Assembly: GCA_025355105.1 (NCBI GenBank)
Contig: JANYAE010000006.1
Coordinates: forward strand, 1 to 64,000
Reading direction: 5' to 3'
DNA from: Pseudomonadota bacterium
GTDB taxonomy: Bacteria > Pseudomonadota > Gammaproteobacteria > Steroidobacterales > Steroidobacteraceae
Length of the DNA stretch: 64,000 nt
The notes under the pieces are model-generated. The model ran no database searches and was not told where the DNA came from. It worked only from the letters and a program-made list of their open reading frames with translations. The stretch's first letter is position 1; each line of letters starts with the position of its first letter. The translations under genes were made by a program, and so were the position numbers. Shown piece by piece: positions 10,395-20,713 of this stretch.

Positions 10395-10841
10395 TCAGCG
10401 TCGCGAGGCGAGGCGCGTCAGCGCCGCCTCGAGCGCGAACTCGTAGCCCTGGGCGCCGAGGCCGACGATCACGCCGGCCGCGAGCGCGGAAAGATAGGAG
10501 TGGTGCCGGAACGCCTCACGCGCGTAGACGTTCGACAAGTGCACCTCGTAAAACGGCAGTGCCACTGCCTGGAACGCGTCCATCAGCGCGATGCTCGAAT
10601 GCGTGAACGCGCCGGCATTGACGATGATCGCGTCCGTTCCGTCCTGCTTGGCCTTCTGGACGGCGGCGATCAGCTCATGCTCGGCGTTCGACTGCACGGC
10701 CACCAGCGTCGCGCCGCGCGCCGACGCCAGCTGCTCCAGACGGCCGATGATGTCAGGGAGCGTCTGGGAGCCATACAGGTGCGGCTCCCTCGTCCCCAAC
10801 AAATTCAGGTTGGGTCCGTTGAGGACCAGAATCCGCGGCAT
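10395..10841 (-). CDS. aroQ: type II 3-dehydroquinate dehydratase
   Basis: A 148-residue small dodecameric dehydroquinase of the shikimate pathway. It has the family start [21 protein letters not shown] (the active-site Tyr is in LYG), [24 protein letters not shown] and [18 protein letters not shown] with the catalytic His. Full length. It is the first gene of the aroQ-accB-accC unit. The 119 bases upstream (10842-10960) probably hold its promoter, but only weak matches are visible on the minus strand. Confidence 0.97.
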   Translation of the reverse strand: MPRILVLNGPNLNLLGTREPHLYGSQTLPDIIGRLEQLASARGATLVAVQSNAEHELIAAVQKAKQDGTDAIIVNAGAFTHSSIALMDAFQAVALPFYEVHLSNVYAREAFRHHSYLSALAAGVIVGLGAQGYEFALEAALTRLASRR

Positions 10842-10960
10842 CGGCTCCCCTATCGCCGTGGCGAGGCCGCGGAGTTTAACCGTAATCCGGTGCTGGCGCG
10901 CAATTGGGCGCGATCAGGGGCCGATCTGCGGCAAACAGCCGCGATCTATCGGTGAAAACC

Positions 10961-11659
10961 CTAACCTGGGGCGGCGCCGGCGGTGACCGGCTGCGACGGT
11001 GTGAGGCGCTCAAGCGCTGCCTTGACCGCCGTGCGTGCCGACTCCGGGGTGAGTTCGCCGCGGTTCACGCGGGTGACGATGCCTAGGATGGCCTCCGCCT
11101 GCGCCGGGTGCAATTCCCCGAGGCGCACCGCGATCACCCGGCCCTGCTGGTCCGTGAACGCCGTGAACGGGAAGGCCATGGTCGCGACGCCGAACGCCTT
11201 GGCCGCCGCGAGTCCGTCCTCCTCGCCGATCAGCAGCGGATAGCCGATCGGGACGTCCTTCGTGAAGGCGCGCACGTCGTCGGCAAAATCGACCGCGATA
11301 CCGACAACTTCGAAGCCGTTCGCGGCGTAATCGCCCCTGATCTTGTTCAGCAGCGGGATCTCGTGGCGGCACGGCGCGCACCAGGTGGCCCAGAAATTGA
11401 TCACGAGCGACTTGCCGTCCCAGTCGGCCAGCGAGCGCGGACGGCCGTCCAGGTCCTTGAGCGTGATGTCCGGCCGGCGCGCTGGGACGGTCGGTGCCCC
11501 CGCCGCAGGCGTGAGCGTCGCAACCGCCGCCCGAGCGCTGACGACAGTCGCCGCGACCGGGGCCGGGCGCCAGGCGCGGTCGTAGACGAAGGCGCCGAGC
11601 ACGGCAGCGCCGAGCGCCGCGAAACCGAAGTACGCCAGCGTCAGCGGCCTCGAGCTCAA
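10961..11659 (-). CDS. TlpA/ResA-like membrane-anchored thioredoxin
   Basis: 232 residues. An N-terminal hydrophobic segment (LAYFGFAALGAAVLGAFVYD) acts as signal anchor, and a thioredoxin domain follows from about residue 60 with WATWCAPCRHEIPLL containing the redox CxxC. The cis-proline region (MAFPFTAFTD) and WDGKSLVINF are typical of the TlpA/ResA group of periplasmic disulfide reductases. The C-terminal 30 residues are variable. Its start overlaps dsbD by 4 bases, suggesting that it receives electrons from DsbD. The target is unknown; cytochrome c maturation or general disulfide reduction are both possible. Confidence 0.92.
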   Translation of the reverse strand: MSSRPLTLAYFGFAALGAAVLGAFVYDRAWRPAPVAATVVSARAAVATLTPAAGAPTVPARRPDITLKDLDGRPRSLADWDGKSLVINFWATWCAPCRHEIPLLNKIRGDYAANGFEVVGIAVDFADDVRAFTKDVPIGYPLLIGEEDGLAAAKAFGVATMAFPFTAFTDQQGRVIAVRLGELHPAQAEAILGIVTRVNRGELTPESARTAVKAALERLTPSQPVTAGAAPG

Positions 11660-13875
11660 GGCGCTGCCTCGAAGGCGCTGAGATGCGCCCGGAACGGAAC
11701 CGCTGCGACGAAGCCCACCAGGCGAAAATCGGTGCGCTCCTGGCCGTCGGCTGCAAAGAAGGCGGTGGTCGGCGGGCCGATGATCCGAAAGCGCTTCAGC
11801 AGCGCCTGGTCGTCGTCGCCGTTGGCGGTGACGTCCGCCCGCAGCAGCGCGTAGCCGGCCAGCGCAGCACGCACCGCCGGGTCACTGAAGGTGTGGGCTT
11901 CCATTTCCTTGCACGAGACGCACCAGTCGGCGGAGAAGTCGAGCATCGTGCGCCGGCCGGCGGCGGTGGCCGCCGCCAGCTCCCGGTCGAGGTCGGCGAG
12001 GTTGCGCACCGCCTTGAAGGGTAGCGTCTCGATGCGCGTCCGCGCGCCGAGCAGGCCGGTGCCGTCCAACGGCTTCAGCGGGTTGGTGCCGCCGGCCAGC
12101 CCACCGATCGCGATCAGCAGGCCATAGGCGCCGACCGCCGCCGCCGCGATCCAGCGCGGCACGGTGCGCCGTCCGCCGCGCAGGCCGACGCTGAGCACGA
12201 CCCAGACCGCGACCCACGCCACCGCGCTCCAGGCGAGCATCTCGACCCGCGCCGGCAGCACGCGGTCGAGCATCCAGGCGGCCACGCCGAGGAACACGAC
12301 GCCGAAGATCGCCTTGACGGTCTCCATCCACGGGCCCGCCTTCGGCAGCAAGGTGCCGGCGGAGGCGCCGACGACCAGCAGCGGCGTGCCCATGCCGAAC
12401 GACAGCGCGAACAGCGCGAGCGCCCCGCGCACGACGTCGCCGGCCTGGCCGATCACGGCGAGCGCGGCCACCAGCGGCGGCGCGACGCAGGCGGTGACGA
12501 CCAGCGACGACAGCGCGCCCATGATCGCGGTCGAGATGAACTTGCCGCCGCGGATCCGGTTGCTCGCGTCCGCGAAGCGCGTCTGCAGCCCCGAGGGCAT
12601 CTGCAGTTCGTAGAGGCCGAACATCGCCAGCGACAGCAGGACGAACAGCAGCGCGAACACGACGATGATCCACGTCTGCTGGAAGAAGGCCTGCGCCTGC
12701 CGGCCGGCGAGCGCAAAGACGGCACCGGCGACCGTATAGGTCAGCGCCATGCCGAGCACGTAGGCAAGCGACAGCGCGAAGCCACGCCCGGGGGTGATCT
12801 TCTCGCCGTCGCCAGCGATGATTCCCGACAGGATCGGCACCATCGGCAGGACGCACGGCGTGAAAGCGAGCAGCAGACCCAGGCCGAAGAACGAGGCGAT
12901 CACCACCAGCAGGTTGCCGTCGCGGATCAGCCGCGCCAGCCGGTCCTGCTCCGACACCGGCGCGCCGCCACCACCGGCGTTGCCGGCAGGCAGCGCGAGC
13001 GAGATCAGCTGGGTCTGCGGCGGGTAGCACAGCCCCTTGTCGGCGCAGCCCTGGTAGACGACCTTGAGCGCCACCACGCCCGGCGCGGGTCCGGAGCGCG
13101 CGTACGGCACCGGCAGCACGAGTTCGCCGCGGTAGATCTGCTGCTCGCCGAAGTAGTCGTCGCTGTGCGGCAGTCCCTCCGGGAAGGCCGGCGTGCCGAG
13201 CGCGGCGAGCGTGCTCTCGCCGCTGACCTTGATCCGGCCGCGGTACAGGTAGTAGCCCTCGGCGATCGTCCAGCTGAGACGGATGCTGCTCGCGCCGTCG
13301 GCGCTCGCCGCGAAGCGGAAGGCCTCGTCCACCGGCAGGAAGTCGTCGTCCGCGGACGCGCTGCGCGGCACGAGCTTGGCGAGCAGCTTCCCGGCAGGTG
13401 GCGCGCCGCTCGCCGCGGCGACCGGCGCCGCGGCGAGCGCGACGTGCGCCGTCCAGATCTGCGGCGGGTAGCACAGCCCCTTGTCGGCGCAACCCTGCAG
13501 CTTGAGCTTCAGGTCGATCGCGGCCGGTGCCTTGCCGGTGAGCGTGTAGGGCACGCGAAAGGCCGCCGCGCCGCGATAGATTTCCTGCTCGCCGAAATAG
13601 TCGTCGTGGTGCGGCAGCCCCTTCGGGAAGTCCGCCGCGCCGAGCGTGATGCCGGGCGTCTCGGTCGCGAAGCTGATGCGCTGGCGGTAGAGGTAGTAGC
13701 CCTCGTGGATGTTGTAGGACACGACCAGCGAGCCCGGCTCGGTGGTCAGCGCGTATTCGAAGGCCTGCTCCACCGGCAGGAAGTCCTCCTCGACGGCGTA
13801 CGCCGCCGGCGCGGCGACGAGGGCGAGCAGGACGGCAAGCGCGCGGGCCGCGCGGTGGACGGAACGGATGTTCAT
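11656..13875 (-). CDS. dsbD: thiol:disulfide interchange protein DsbD with two N-terminal domains
   Basis: 739 residues from MNIRSV; E. coli DsbD has 565. It carries electrons from cytoplasmic thioredoxin to the periplasm. Order: signal peptide (about 1-28); a first nDsbD domain starting EDFLPVEQAF with Cys pair GCADKGLCYPP; a second nDsbD domain starting DDFLPVDEAF with the same Cys motif; an eight-helix membrane domain with FTPCVLPMVPIL and VTACVAPPLV (the two membrane cysteines); and a C-terminal thioredoxin domain with DWCVSCKEME. The extra N-terminal domain explains the added length. It follows cutA by 7 bases, the usual cutA-dsbD order. Confidence 0.96.
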   Translation of the reverse strand: MNIRSVHRAARALAVLLALVAAPAAYAVEEDFLPVEQAFEYALTTEPGSLVVSYNIHEGYYLYRQRISFATETPGITLGAADFPKGLPHHDDYFGEQEIYRGAAAFRVPYTLTGKAPAAIDLKLKLQGCADKGLCYPPQIWTAHVALAAAPVAAASGAPPAGKLLAKLVPRSASADDDFLPVDEAFRFAASADGASSIRLSWTIAEGYYLYRGRIKVSGESTLAALGTPAFPEGLPHSDDYFGEQQIYRGELVLPVPYARSGPAPGVVALKVVYQGCADKGLCYPPQTQLISLALPAGNAGGGGAPVSEQDRLARLIRDGNLLVVIASFFGLGLLLAFTPCVLPMVPILSGIIAGDGEKITPGRGFALSLAYVLGMALTYTVAGAVFALAGRQAQAFFQQTWIIVVFALLFVLLSLAMFGLYELQMPSGLQTRFADASNRIRGGKFISTAIMGALSSLVVTACVAPPLVAALAVIGQAGDVVRGALALFALSFGMGTPLLVVGASAGTLLPKAGPWMETVKAIFGVVFLGVAAWMLDRVLPARVEMLAWSAVAWVAVWVVLSVGLRGGRRTVPRWIAAAAVGAYGLLIAIGGLAGGTNPLKPLDGTGLLGARTRIETLPFKAVRNLADLDRELAAATAAGRRTMLDFSADWCVSCKEMEAHTFSDPAVRAALAGYALLRADVTANGDDDQALLKRFRIIGPPTTAFFAADGQERTDFRLVGFVAAVPFRAHLSAFEAAP

Positions 13876-13882
13876 GCAGAGG

Positions 13883-14230
13883 TCACCGAGGGCTGAAGCC
13901 ATTGCTAGCAAGAGCGCACGGGCCGCGCGTCGGCCGTGCCAGGATCATCGGCACCTCAACCGCGAGGCGCTCGCGCACGCGGCGCGCGAGCGCCGGATCG
14001 CCCGCGATCGGGGCCAGAACGAGCGGCAGCGCCTCGCCGGCCTGCGCTACCGGGCCTTGCCACCGGTAGGTAGAGCGCGCGCCGGGCAACTGGTTCACGC
14101 CGGCTGCGCGGTCCTCGGCGAGCCGTTGCCGGGCGACGGCCGAGGCCGCGGCCGGCGGCAGCGTCTTGAGGACCGACAGCGCCTCGGCGGTTGCGGGCGT
14201 GGCGCCCGGATCGCGGCCGGGGCCCGTCAT
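13883..14230 (-). CDS. cutA: divergent CutA-like protein
   Basis: 115 residues that align to CutA1 by pattern: LSVLKTLPPAAASAVARQRL for the first strand and helix, AAGVNQLPGARSTYRWQG for the conserved A-C-V-N-x-x-P-G-x-x-S-x-Y-x-W-x-G block, and VEVPMILARP for the VPEIL strand. The usual Cys of ACVN is Gly here, and the I-K-T strand is poorly kept, so metal binding may be lost. CutA is a small trimeric protein linked to divalent-cation tolerance. The place before dsbD is the classic one and supports the call. Confidence 0.72.
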   Translation of the reverse strand: MTGPGRDPGATPATAEALSVLKTLPPAAASAVARQRLAEDRAAGVNQLPGARSTYRWQGPVAQAGEALPLVLAPIAGDPALARRVRERLAVEVPMILARPTRGPCALASNGFSPR

Positions 14231-14372
14231 CGGGAGCTCACGCGAAGAAATCCCTTTTTAAACAGAGTATTGCAGGGCTGTTGGCAACCGCCGAGAAGCC
14301 GCGGCGGCAGGATATCCCCCTCCGCCGGCGCTGTCACTGCGGATCCGTCACGCTTATAAACGTCGGCCCCGC

Positions 14373-14400
14373 TTGAATTGCGCCGGTTCGTCGCTATAGT
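14373..14400 (+). promoter_or_regulatory. groESL promoter, sigma70-like
   Basis: TTGAAT (14373-14378), a 16-base spacer, then TATAGT (14395-14400), about 100 bases before the groES ATG. The last T of the -10 is also the first base of the CIRCE element. CTTGAA at 14372 also resembles a heat-shock-sigma -35, but there is no good matching -10, so sigma70 with HrcA control is favoured. Confidence 0.7.
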
Positions 14401-14426
14401 TAGCAGCCGCTGGGGTAGAGTGCTAA
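14400..14426 (+). promoter_or_regulatory. CIRCE operator (HrcA site)
   Basis: TTAGCAGCC, 9 bases, then GAGTGCTAA. The CIRCE consensus is TTAGCACTC-N9-GAGTGCTAA: the right arm is perfect, the left arm has two mismatches, and the spacer length is exact. It lies at the expected transcription start of groESL, where HrcA would block transcription until heat shock. hrcA itself is not in the window. Confidence 0.85.
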
Positions 14427-14501
14427 CAACGCCTCATGCCCCCCGGGCCTCCGAATGGAGGTCCCCGCATTCATTCCAGAAAGATCCTGAGGAGGACAAC
14501 G

Positions 14502-14801
14502 ATGTCGATAAAAATCCGTCCGCTCCATGACCGAGTCATCGTCAAGCGTGAGGACGACGAGCGCAAGTCGCCGGGCGGGATCGTGATCCCGGACACCGCG
14601 ACCGAGAAGCCGATGAAAGGCCGCGTTCTTGCCGTCGGCAAGGGCAAGATCCTCGAGAGCGGCGAGATCCGCCCCCTCGACGTCAAGATCGGCGACAAGG
14701 TGCTGTTCGGCAAGTACAGCGGCACCGAAGTGAAGATGGATGGCGATGATGTCCTCGTGATGCGCGAGGAAGACATCATGGCGATCATCGAAGGCAAGTA
14801 A
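14502..14801 (+). CDS. groS: co-chaperonin GroES
   Basis: 99 residues from [16 protein letters not shown], chosen because a strong ribosome site (gaggagg, about 14489-14495) lies just upstream and because GroES is usually 95-100 residues. The mobile loop ([19 protein letters not shown]) and the C-terminal [14 protein letters not shown] are standard. It forms the heptameric lid of the GroEL folding chamber in the cytoplasm. It is co-transcribed with groL 42 bases downstream under the CIRCE-bearing promoter. Confidence 0.98.
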   Translation: MSIKIRPLHDRVIVKREDDERKSPGGIVIPDTATEKPMKGRVLAVGKGKILESGEIRPLDVKIGDKVLFGKYSGTEVKMDGDDVLVMREEDIMAIIEGK

Positions 14802-16493
<1,692 letters not shown>

Positions 16494-16556
16494 TCCCGCG
16501 CTCCGGCCGGGGGCTGACCCCGGCCGGAACCTGAAGTCCCGGACCACGAGGTCCCC

Positions 16557-16588
16557 GAAGCCCCGCGCCTGCGGGGCTTCGTCGTTTT
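16557..16588 (+). terminator. intrinsic terminator of groESL
   Basis: A perfect 10-base-pair stem GAAGCCCCGC / GCGGGGCTTC with loop GCCT, followed by gtcgtttt. It ends the groESL unit and separates it from the LacI/GH31 genes. Confidence 0.9.
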
Positions 16589-16617
16589 GGGGGCAGGCCA
16601 TCCGCTATGCTTTGCGC

Positions 16618-17001
16618 ATGAGCACGCGCAGCCGGCCAGGCCCCGCCATGATGGCGGCAATCGCCCAGCTCGCCGGCGTCTCGGCATCGACCGTGTCGCG
16701 GGCGCTGGCCGCCAGCCTGCGGGCCGCGACGCCGCGGCGCGACCGCAGCGTCCGCCTCGCCCGCGAGCAGGGCGACGTCGTCAGCGCGACCGCCCGCGCC
16801 CTGCGGCTGCTGCGCACCGAGACGCTCGCGCTCGCGATCCCGCTCGGCCCCGAGGCAGGCCAGCAGGTCAACCGCACGTTTCGGCTCATCGCCGGCCAGG
16901 ACACGCCGTCGGTGACCCTGCCGGCGGAACGTCTGGTTAGCGAATCAACCGTCGGCGCCGCGAGCGCGCCGGCGTCGGCGGCTGCCGCCGGCCGCAGATG
17001 A
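16618..17001 (+). pseudogene. LacI-family regulator with large internal deletion
   Basis: The frame from the ATG at 16618 gives 127 residues, against about 340 for the family. The N-terminal helix-turn-helix (IAQLAGVSASTVSRALA) and hinge (SATARALRLLRTETLALAIPLG) are LacI-like. Right after EAGQQ the sequence jumps to the family's C-terminal end (LIAGQDTPSVTLPAERLVSEST). About 200 residues of sugar-binding domain are missing, without loss of frame. The Tyr usual in the E-x-G-Y segment is Asp (EQGDVV). It may still be expressed but cannot bind a sugar ligand normally. Its TGA overlaps the ATG of the GH31 gene, which it presumably once controlled. Confidence 0.8.
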
Positions 17002-19517
17002 GCTACCGGGAAGCGGGCCCGCGACGTTCGCCGCACGCGCTTCGCTCGCGGCAGGGTCGTGGCCTGCGTTGCCTCGTGCCGCTCGCCGCCGCGTGGTTCG
17101 CCGCACTCGCCCCGGCGCGTGCGGCGGCGGCAACGGTCGAGCGCTACGCGCTGCGCCGTGCCGGCGTCGTGCTCGAGCTCAGCGCGCCGCGTGCCGACAT
17201 CCTGCGGATCCGTGCCGGCCGTGAGCGTCTTCCGGAGGATGCCTCCTGGTCGGTCGATGCCGCGACGCGCGCCCGGCACGTCCCGCTGCAGGTCGGGCGG
17301 AGCGGGCGCGACGTCGTGCTGCGCACGGCGGCCATCGTCGCGCGACTCAATCCCTCGACGCTGCAGCTGCGCATCGAGGACGCGGCCGGGCAGCTCTTGC
17401 TCGACGACGCCGTTGCTCCCGGCGCGCTCGAGTTCGAGCGCGCCTCGGCTGCCGGCGTCGCGGCCTTCCGGCTGCGCAAGCGCATGCCGCCTGACGCGCA
17501 TTACTTCGGCCTCGGCGACAAGGCCGGCCCGCTGGACCGCCGCGGCGGCGCGTTCGTGCTGTGGAACACCGACGCCTATGGATTCGGTGCGGCAACCGAC
17601 CCGCTCTACAAGTCGGTGCCGTTCGTGCTCGGCGTCCTCGAGGGCGGCGCGGCCTTCGGACTGCTGCTCGACAACACCTGGCGCACCAGCTTCGACTTCG
17701 GCCGCAGCGAGCGCGACACGCTCGCGATCCGCGCCGACGGCGGACCGGTGGACTACTACGTCATGGTGGGGAGTGAGCCGAAGGCCGTCGTCGAGGCCTA
17801 CGCGTTCCTGACCGGGACGACGCCGCTGCCGCCGATCTGGGCGCTCGGCTTCCAGCAGTCCCGCTACTCCTATGGCACGGCGGCTGAGGCCCTGGCGGTG
17901 GCCCGGCGACTGCGCGCCGAGCGCATTCCGAGCGACGTGATCTACCTCGACATCGACTACCAGCAGCGCCATCGGCCGTTCACCGTCTCGGACGCGGCGT
18001 TCCCGGACTTCGAGGGCTTCGTCGCCAGCTTGCGGGCTTTGGACTTCGGCGTCGTCCTGATCACCGACCCGCACATCGCCGAGGCACCCGGCGAGTCCTA
18101 CGCCCCGTACGACAGCGGCACGCGACAGCAGGTGTTCCTGCGCGCGGCCGACGGCCGTCCGGCGGTCGCGGAGGTGTGGCCCGGCGCGGCCCTGTTCCCG
18201 GACTTCAGTCGGCGGCTGGTCCGCGACTGGTGGGGCACGCTGTACGGCCGGTTCGCGGCGGCCGGCGTGGCCGGATTCTGGAACGACATGAACGAGCCCG
18301 CGGCGTTCGGCGTCCGCGACAAGACCCTGCCGCTCACGGTCCGGCACCGCATCGAGGAGCCCGGCTTCGCCGCGCGCGACGCCCCGCACGCCGAGATGCA
18401 CAACGTCTACGGCATGCTCAACTCGCGGGCCACCTACGACGGCCTGCGGCTGCTGCGGCCGGGCCTGCGGCCCTTCGTTCTGACCCGCGCGAGCTTCGCC
18501 GGCGGGCAGCGCTACGCGGCCACGTGGACCGGCGACAACGTCTCGAGCTGGGAGCACCTGCGGCTCTCGACGGCGATGCTGCTCAACCTCGGGCTCAGCG
18601 GCTTCGGCCTCGCCGGCGACGATATCGGCGGCTTCAGCGGCGCCGGCCCGCCACCCGAACTGCTGACGCGCTGGCTCGAAGTCGGGGCCTTCAATCCACT
18701 CTTTCGCGACCACGCCGGCAAGGGCAAGCCGGCGCAGGAGCCGTACGCGGGGCCGGCGGACCAGGTCGCGATCCGTCGCCGCTACATCGAGGCGCGCTAC
18801 CGGCTGCTGCCGTACCTGTACGCGCTTGCCGAGGAGCAGAGCCGCACCGGCATACCGATGATGCGGCCGGTATTCCTCGAGTTCCCAGCGGTGCTGCGCG
18901 GCGGCGAGCGGCTGGGCGGAACGAGCGAGGAGTTCATGCTCGGGCCGGCGCTGCTGGTCGCGCCGGCACCGGAGGGCGAGTCGCCGCAACCCTACCGGGT
19001 CACGCTGCCCGGGCCCGGCTGGTACGACTACTGGAGCGCGGCGCGCCTGGCGGCGTCGGTCGTCGACGAACAGCCGCAGCTCGAGCGGCTGCCGGTCTAC
19101 GTCCGCCCGGGCACGATCCTGCCGCGCCAGCCGCTGGTGCAGAGCACCCGCCAGCGGCCGCAGGGGCCGCTGGAGCTGTGGGTGTATCCGGGCCCCAGCT
19201 GCGCCGGCGAGCTCTATCTCGACGACGGCGAATCCGATCGTCACAGCGAGGGGGCCTATCTCCGCCAGCACCTGAGCTGTCGGACGGAGGGCGGCGCCAC
19301 GGTGGTCGAGATCGGCGCGCGCGAAGGGCGATTCACGCCGTGGTGGAGCGGGATCGACGTCGTCGTGTGCGGCCTCGCGGCGCCGCCGCAGCGGACGCTC
19401 GTCGATGGCGCCGTCGCGCCGAGCGACTACGACGCGGCGGGCGGCGCCGTGCGGGTCCATCTGCCCGACGTGCCCGGCGGCGTCGGCGTGCGCATCGAAG
19501 GGGGTACAGCGCGATGA
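16998..19517 (+). CDS. exported GH31 alpha-glucosidase
   Basis: 839 residues. A signal peptide (LRCLVPLAAAWFAALAPARAAA) precedes the N-terminal beta-sandwich and the GH31 barrel. Catalytic signatures: VIYLDIDYQQRHRPFTVSD, GFWNDMNEPAAFG with the nucleophile Asp (WNDMNEP), and ATWTGDNVSSWEHL with the acid/base Asp. The C-terminal beta domains are present (YDYWSAARLAAS, LYLDDGESD). It would release glucose from alpha-glucosides in the periplasm or outside the cell. Its start overlaps the LacI remnant and its stop overlaps the antiporter start, so all three are coupled. Confidence 0.93.
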   Translation: MSYREAGPRRSPHALRSRQGRGLRCLVPLAAAWFAALAPARAAAATVERYALRRAGVVLELSAPRADILRIRAGRERLPEDASWSVDAATRARHVPLQVGRSGRDVVLRTAAIVARLNPSTLQLRIEDAAGQLLLDDAVAPGALEFERASAAGVAAFRLRKRMPPDAHYFGLGDKAGPLDRRGGAFVLWNTDAYGFGAATDPLYKSVPFVLGVLEGGAAFGLLLDNTWRTSFDFGRSERDTLAIRADGGPVDYYVMVGSEPKAVVEAYAFLTGTTPLPPIWALGFQQSRYSYGTAAEALAVARRLRAERIPSDVIYLDIDYQQRHRPFTVSDAAFPDFEGFVASLRALDFGVVLITDPHIAEAPGESYAPYDSGTRQQVFLRAADGRPAVAEVWPGAALFPDFSRRLVRDWWGTLYGRFAAAGVAGFWNDMNEPAAFGVRDKTLPLTVRHRIEEPGFAARDAPHAEMHNVYGMLNSRATYDGLRLLRPGLRPFVLTRASFAGGQRYAATWTGDNVSSWEHLRLSTAMLLNLGLSGFGLAGDDIGGFSGAGPPPELLTRWLEVGAFNPLFRDHAGKGKPAQEPYAGPADQVAIRRRYIEARYRLLPYLYALAEEQSRTGIPMMRPVFLEFPAVLRGGERLGGTSEEFMLGPALLVAPAPEGESPQPYRVTLPGPGWYDYWSAARLAASVVDEQPQLERLPVYVRPGTILPRQPLVQSTRQRPQGPLELWVYPGPSCAGELYLDDGESDRHSEGAYLRQHLSCRTEGGATVVEIGAREGRFTPWWSGIDVVVCGLAAPPQRTLVDGAVAPSDYDAAGGAVRVHLPDVPGGVGVRIEGGTAR

Positions 19518-20713
19518 GCGGCCCGCAACTCTTCCTGATCGCGATGCTGATCATCTTCACGGTGCCCTACCTGCTGTGGCGCGTGCTGCGCACCGACTAC
19601 TACGCGCCGCTGGTCGTGGTCCAGATCCTGCTCGGCGTCATCCTCGGCCCGGGCGTGCTGGGCGCGGCCTTTCCCGATTACTACGCGCGGATCTTCACGC
19701 CGACCACGATCACGGCGCTGTCAGGCGTCGCCGCGTGGGCGGTCATGCTGTTCGTGCTGATCGCCGGAATCGAGCTCGACGTGCGCGAGGCCTGGTCGAA
19801 CCGTCGCGAGAGCGCGATCACGGCCGGCCTCGCGCTCGGCGCGCCGCTCGTTGCCGGCACCCTGGTCGCGCTCGGCGCGACGGCATTCCCGGGCTGGGTC
19901 GGGTCCGGTGCGCACCGCTGGCAGTTCGTGCTGGGCGTCGGCATGGCCTGTGCGGTGACGGCGTTGCCGATCCTGGTGCTGCTGATGGAGAAGCTCGGCA
20001 TCCTCCGCCAGCCGATCGGCCAGCGGATCCTGCGCTACGCGAGTCTCGACGACATCGCGATCTGGGCCGTGCTCGCGCTGATTCTCGCCGACTTCGACCG
20101 GGTCGGGCACCAGCTCGGCTTCCTCGGCGCGTTCGTCGCCGCCGCTGCGGCTTACCGTTGGCTGATGCGCCGGCTCGGCGCCGCCGATCGCTGGTATGCC
20201 GCGCTGATCTGGCTGCTGTGCTGCGCCTTCGGCGCGGATCTGGCCGGCCTGCACTTCATGGTCGGCGCTTTCCTCGCCGGCGCAAGCACCGACGGCGAGT
20301 GGTTCGAGCGCGAGCGGCTCGACGAGTTGCGCCACAACGTGTTGCTGGTGCTGATGCCGGTGTTTTTCCTGAGCACCGGTCTGCGCACGCTGTGGACGCC
20401 GGGCGGCGTCGGCGTCGCGGTGTTCGCGGCGGCGCTGCTGGTGGCCTCGATCGCGGGCAAACTGCTCGGCGTCGCCCTCGCCGGGCGCGTGCTGCGCTGG
20501 CAGCGCGGCGAGGCCGCGCTGATCGGCTGGCTGCTGCAGACGAAGGCGCTGATCATGATCATCTTCGCCAACGTGCTGCTCGACAAGGGCATCATCACCA
20601 ACGCGACGTTTACCGCGCTGCTGCTGATGGCGGTCGCGAGCACCATGTTGACCGTGCCGGTCGTGACGCCGCGGCTGCTGCGGCTGCGGGACGTCGTACT
20701 GCGCCGCTCGTGA
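19514..20713 (+). CDS. CPA2 family cation:proton antiporter
   Basis: 399 residues from the ATG overlapping the GH31 stop (ATGA). It is hydrophobic with about 11-12 membrane helices and has the fold features of the Na+/H+ exchanger group: GVILGPGVLGAAFP early on, MLFVLIAGIELDVREAW, SLDDIAIWAVLALIL, and GLHFMVGAFLAGAS. No C-terminal TrkA-N or UspA domain is present, so it is the bare membrane module. It exchanges K+ or Na+ for protons; which ion is not readable. The link with alpha-glucosidase is positional only. Confidence 0.9.
   Translation: MSGPQLFLIAMLIIFTVPYLLWRVLRTDYYAPLVVVQILLGVILGPGVLGAAFPDYYARIFTPTTITALSGVAAWAVMLFVLIAGIELDVREAWSNRRESAITAGLALGAPLVAGTLVALGATAFPGWVGSGAHRWQFVLGVGMACAVTALPILVLLMEKLGILRQPIGQRILRYASLDDIAIWAVLALILADFDRVGHQLGFLGAFVAAAAAYRWLMRRLGAADRWYAALIWLLCCAFGADLAGLHFMVGAFLAGASTDGEWFERERLDELRHNVLLVLMPVFFLSTGLRTLWTPGGVGVAVFAAALLVASIAGKLLGVALAGRVLRWQRGEAALIGWLLQTKALIMIIFANVLLDKGIITNATFTALLLMAVASTMLTVPVVTPRLLRLRDVVLRRS

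Noticed and set aside
14372-14400. Heat-shock sigma32 promoter for groESL
   Set aside because: CTTGAA fits the -35 but no CCCCAT-like -10 is at the proper distance, whereas TATAGT and the CIRCE element fit a sigma70/HrcA promoter.
16501-16530. Hairpin CCGGCCGGGG / CCCCGGCCGG just after groL
   Set aside because: A GC-rich stem without a following T-run; the true terminator is the next hairpin with TTTT.
16605-19460. 951-codon open frame antisense to the GH31 gene
   Set aside because: Shadow frame, rich in Arg/Glu/Ala with no domain; the plus strand holds a full catalytic GH31 enzyme.
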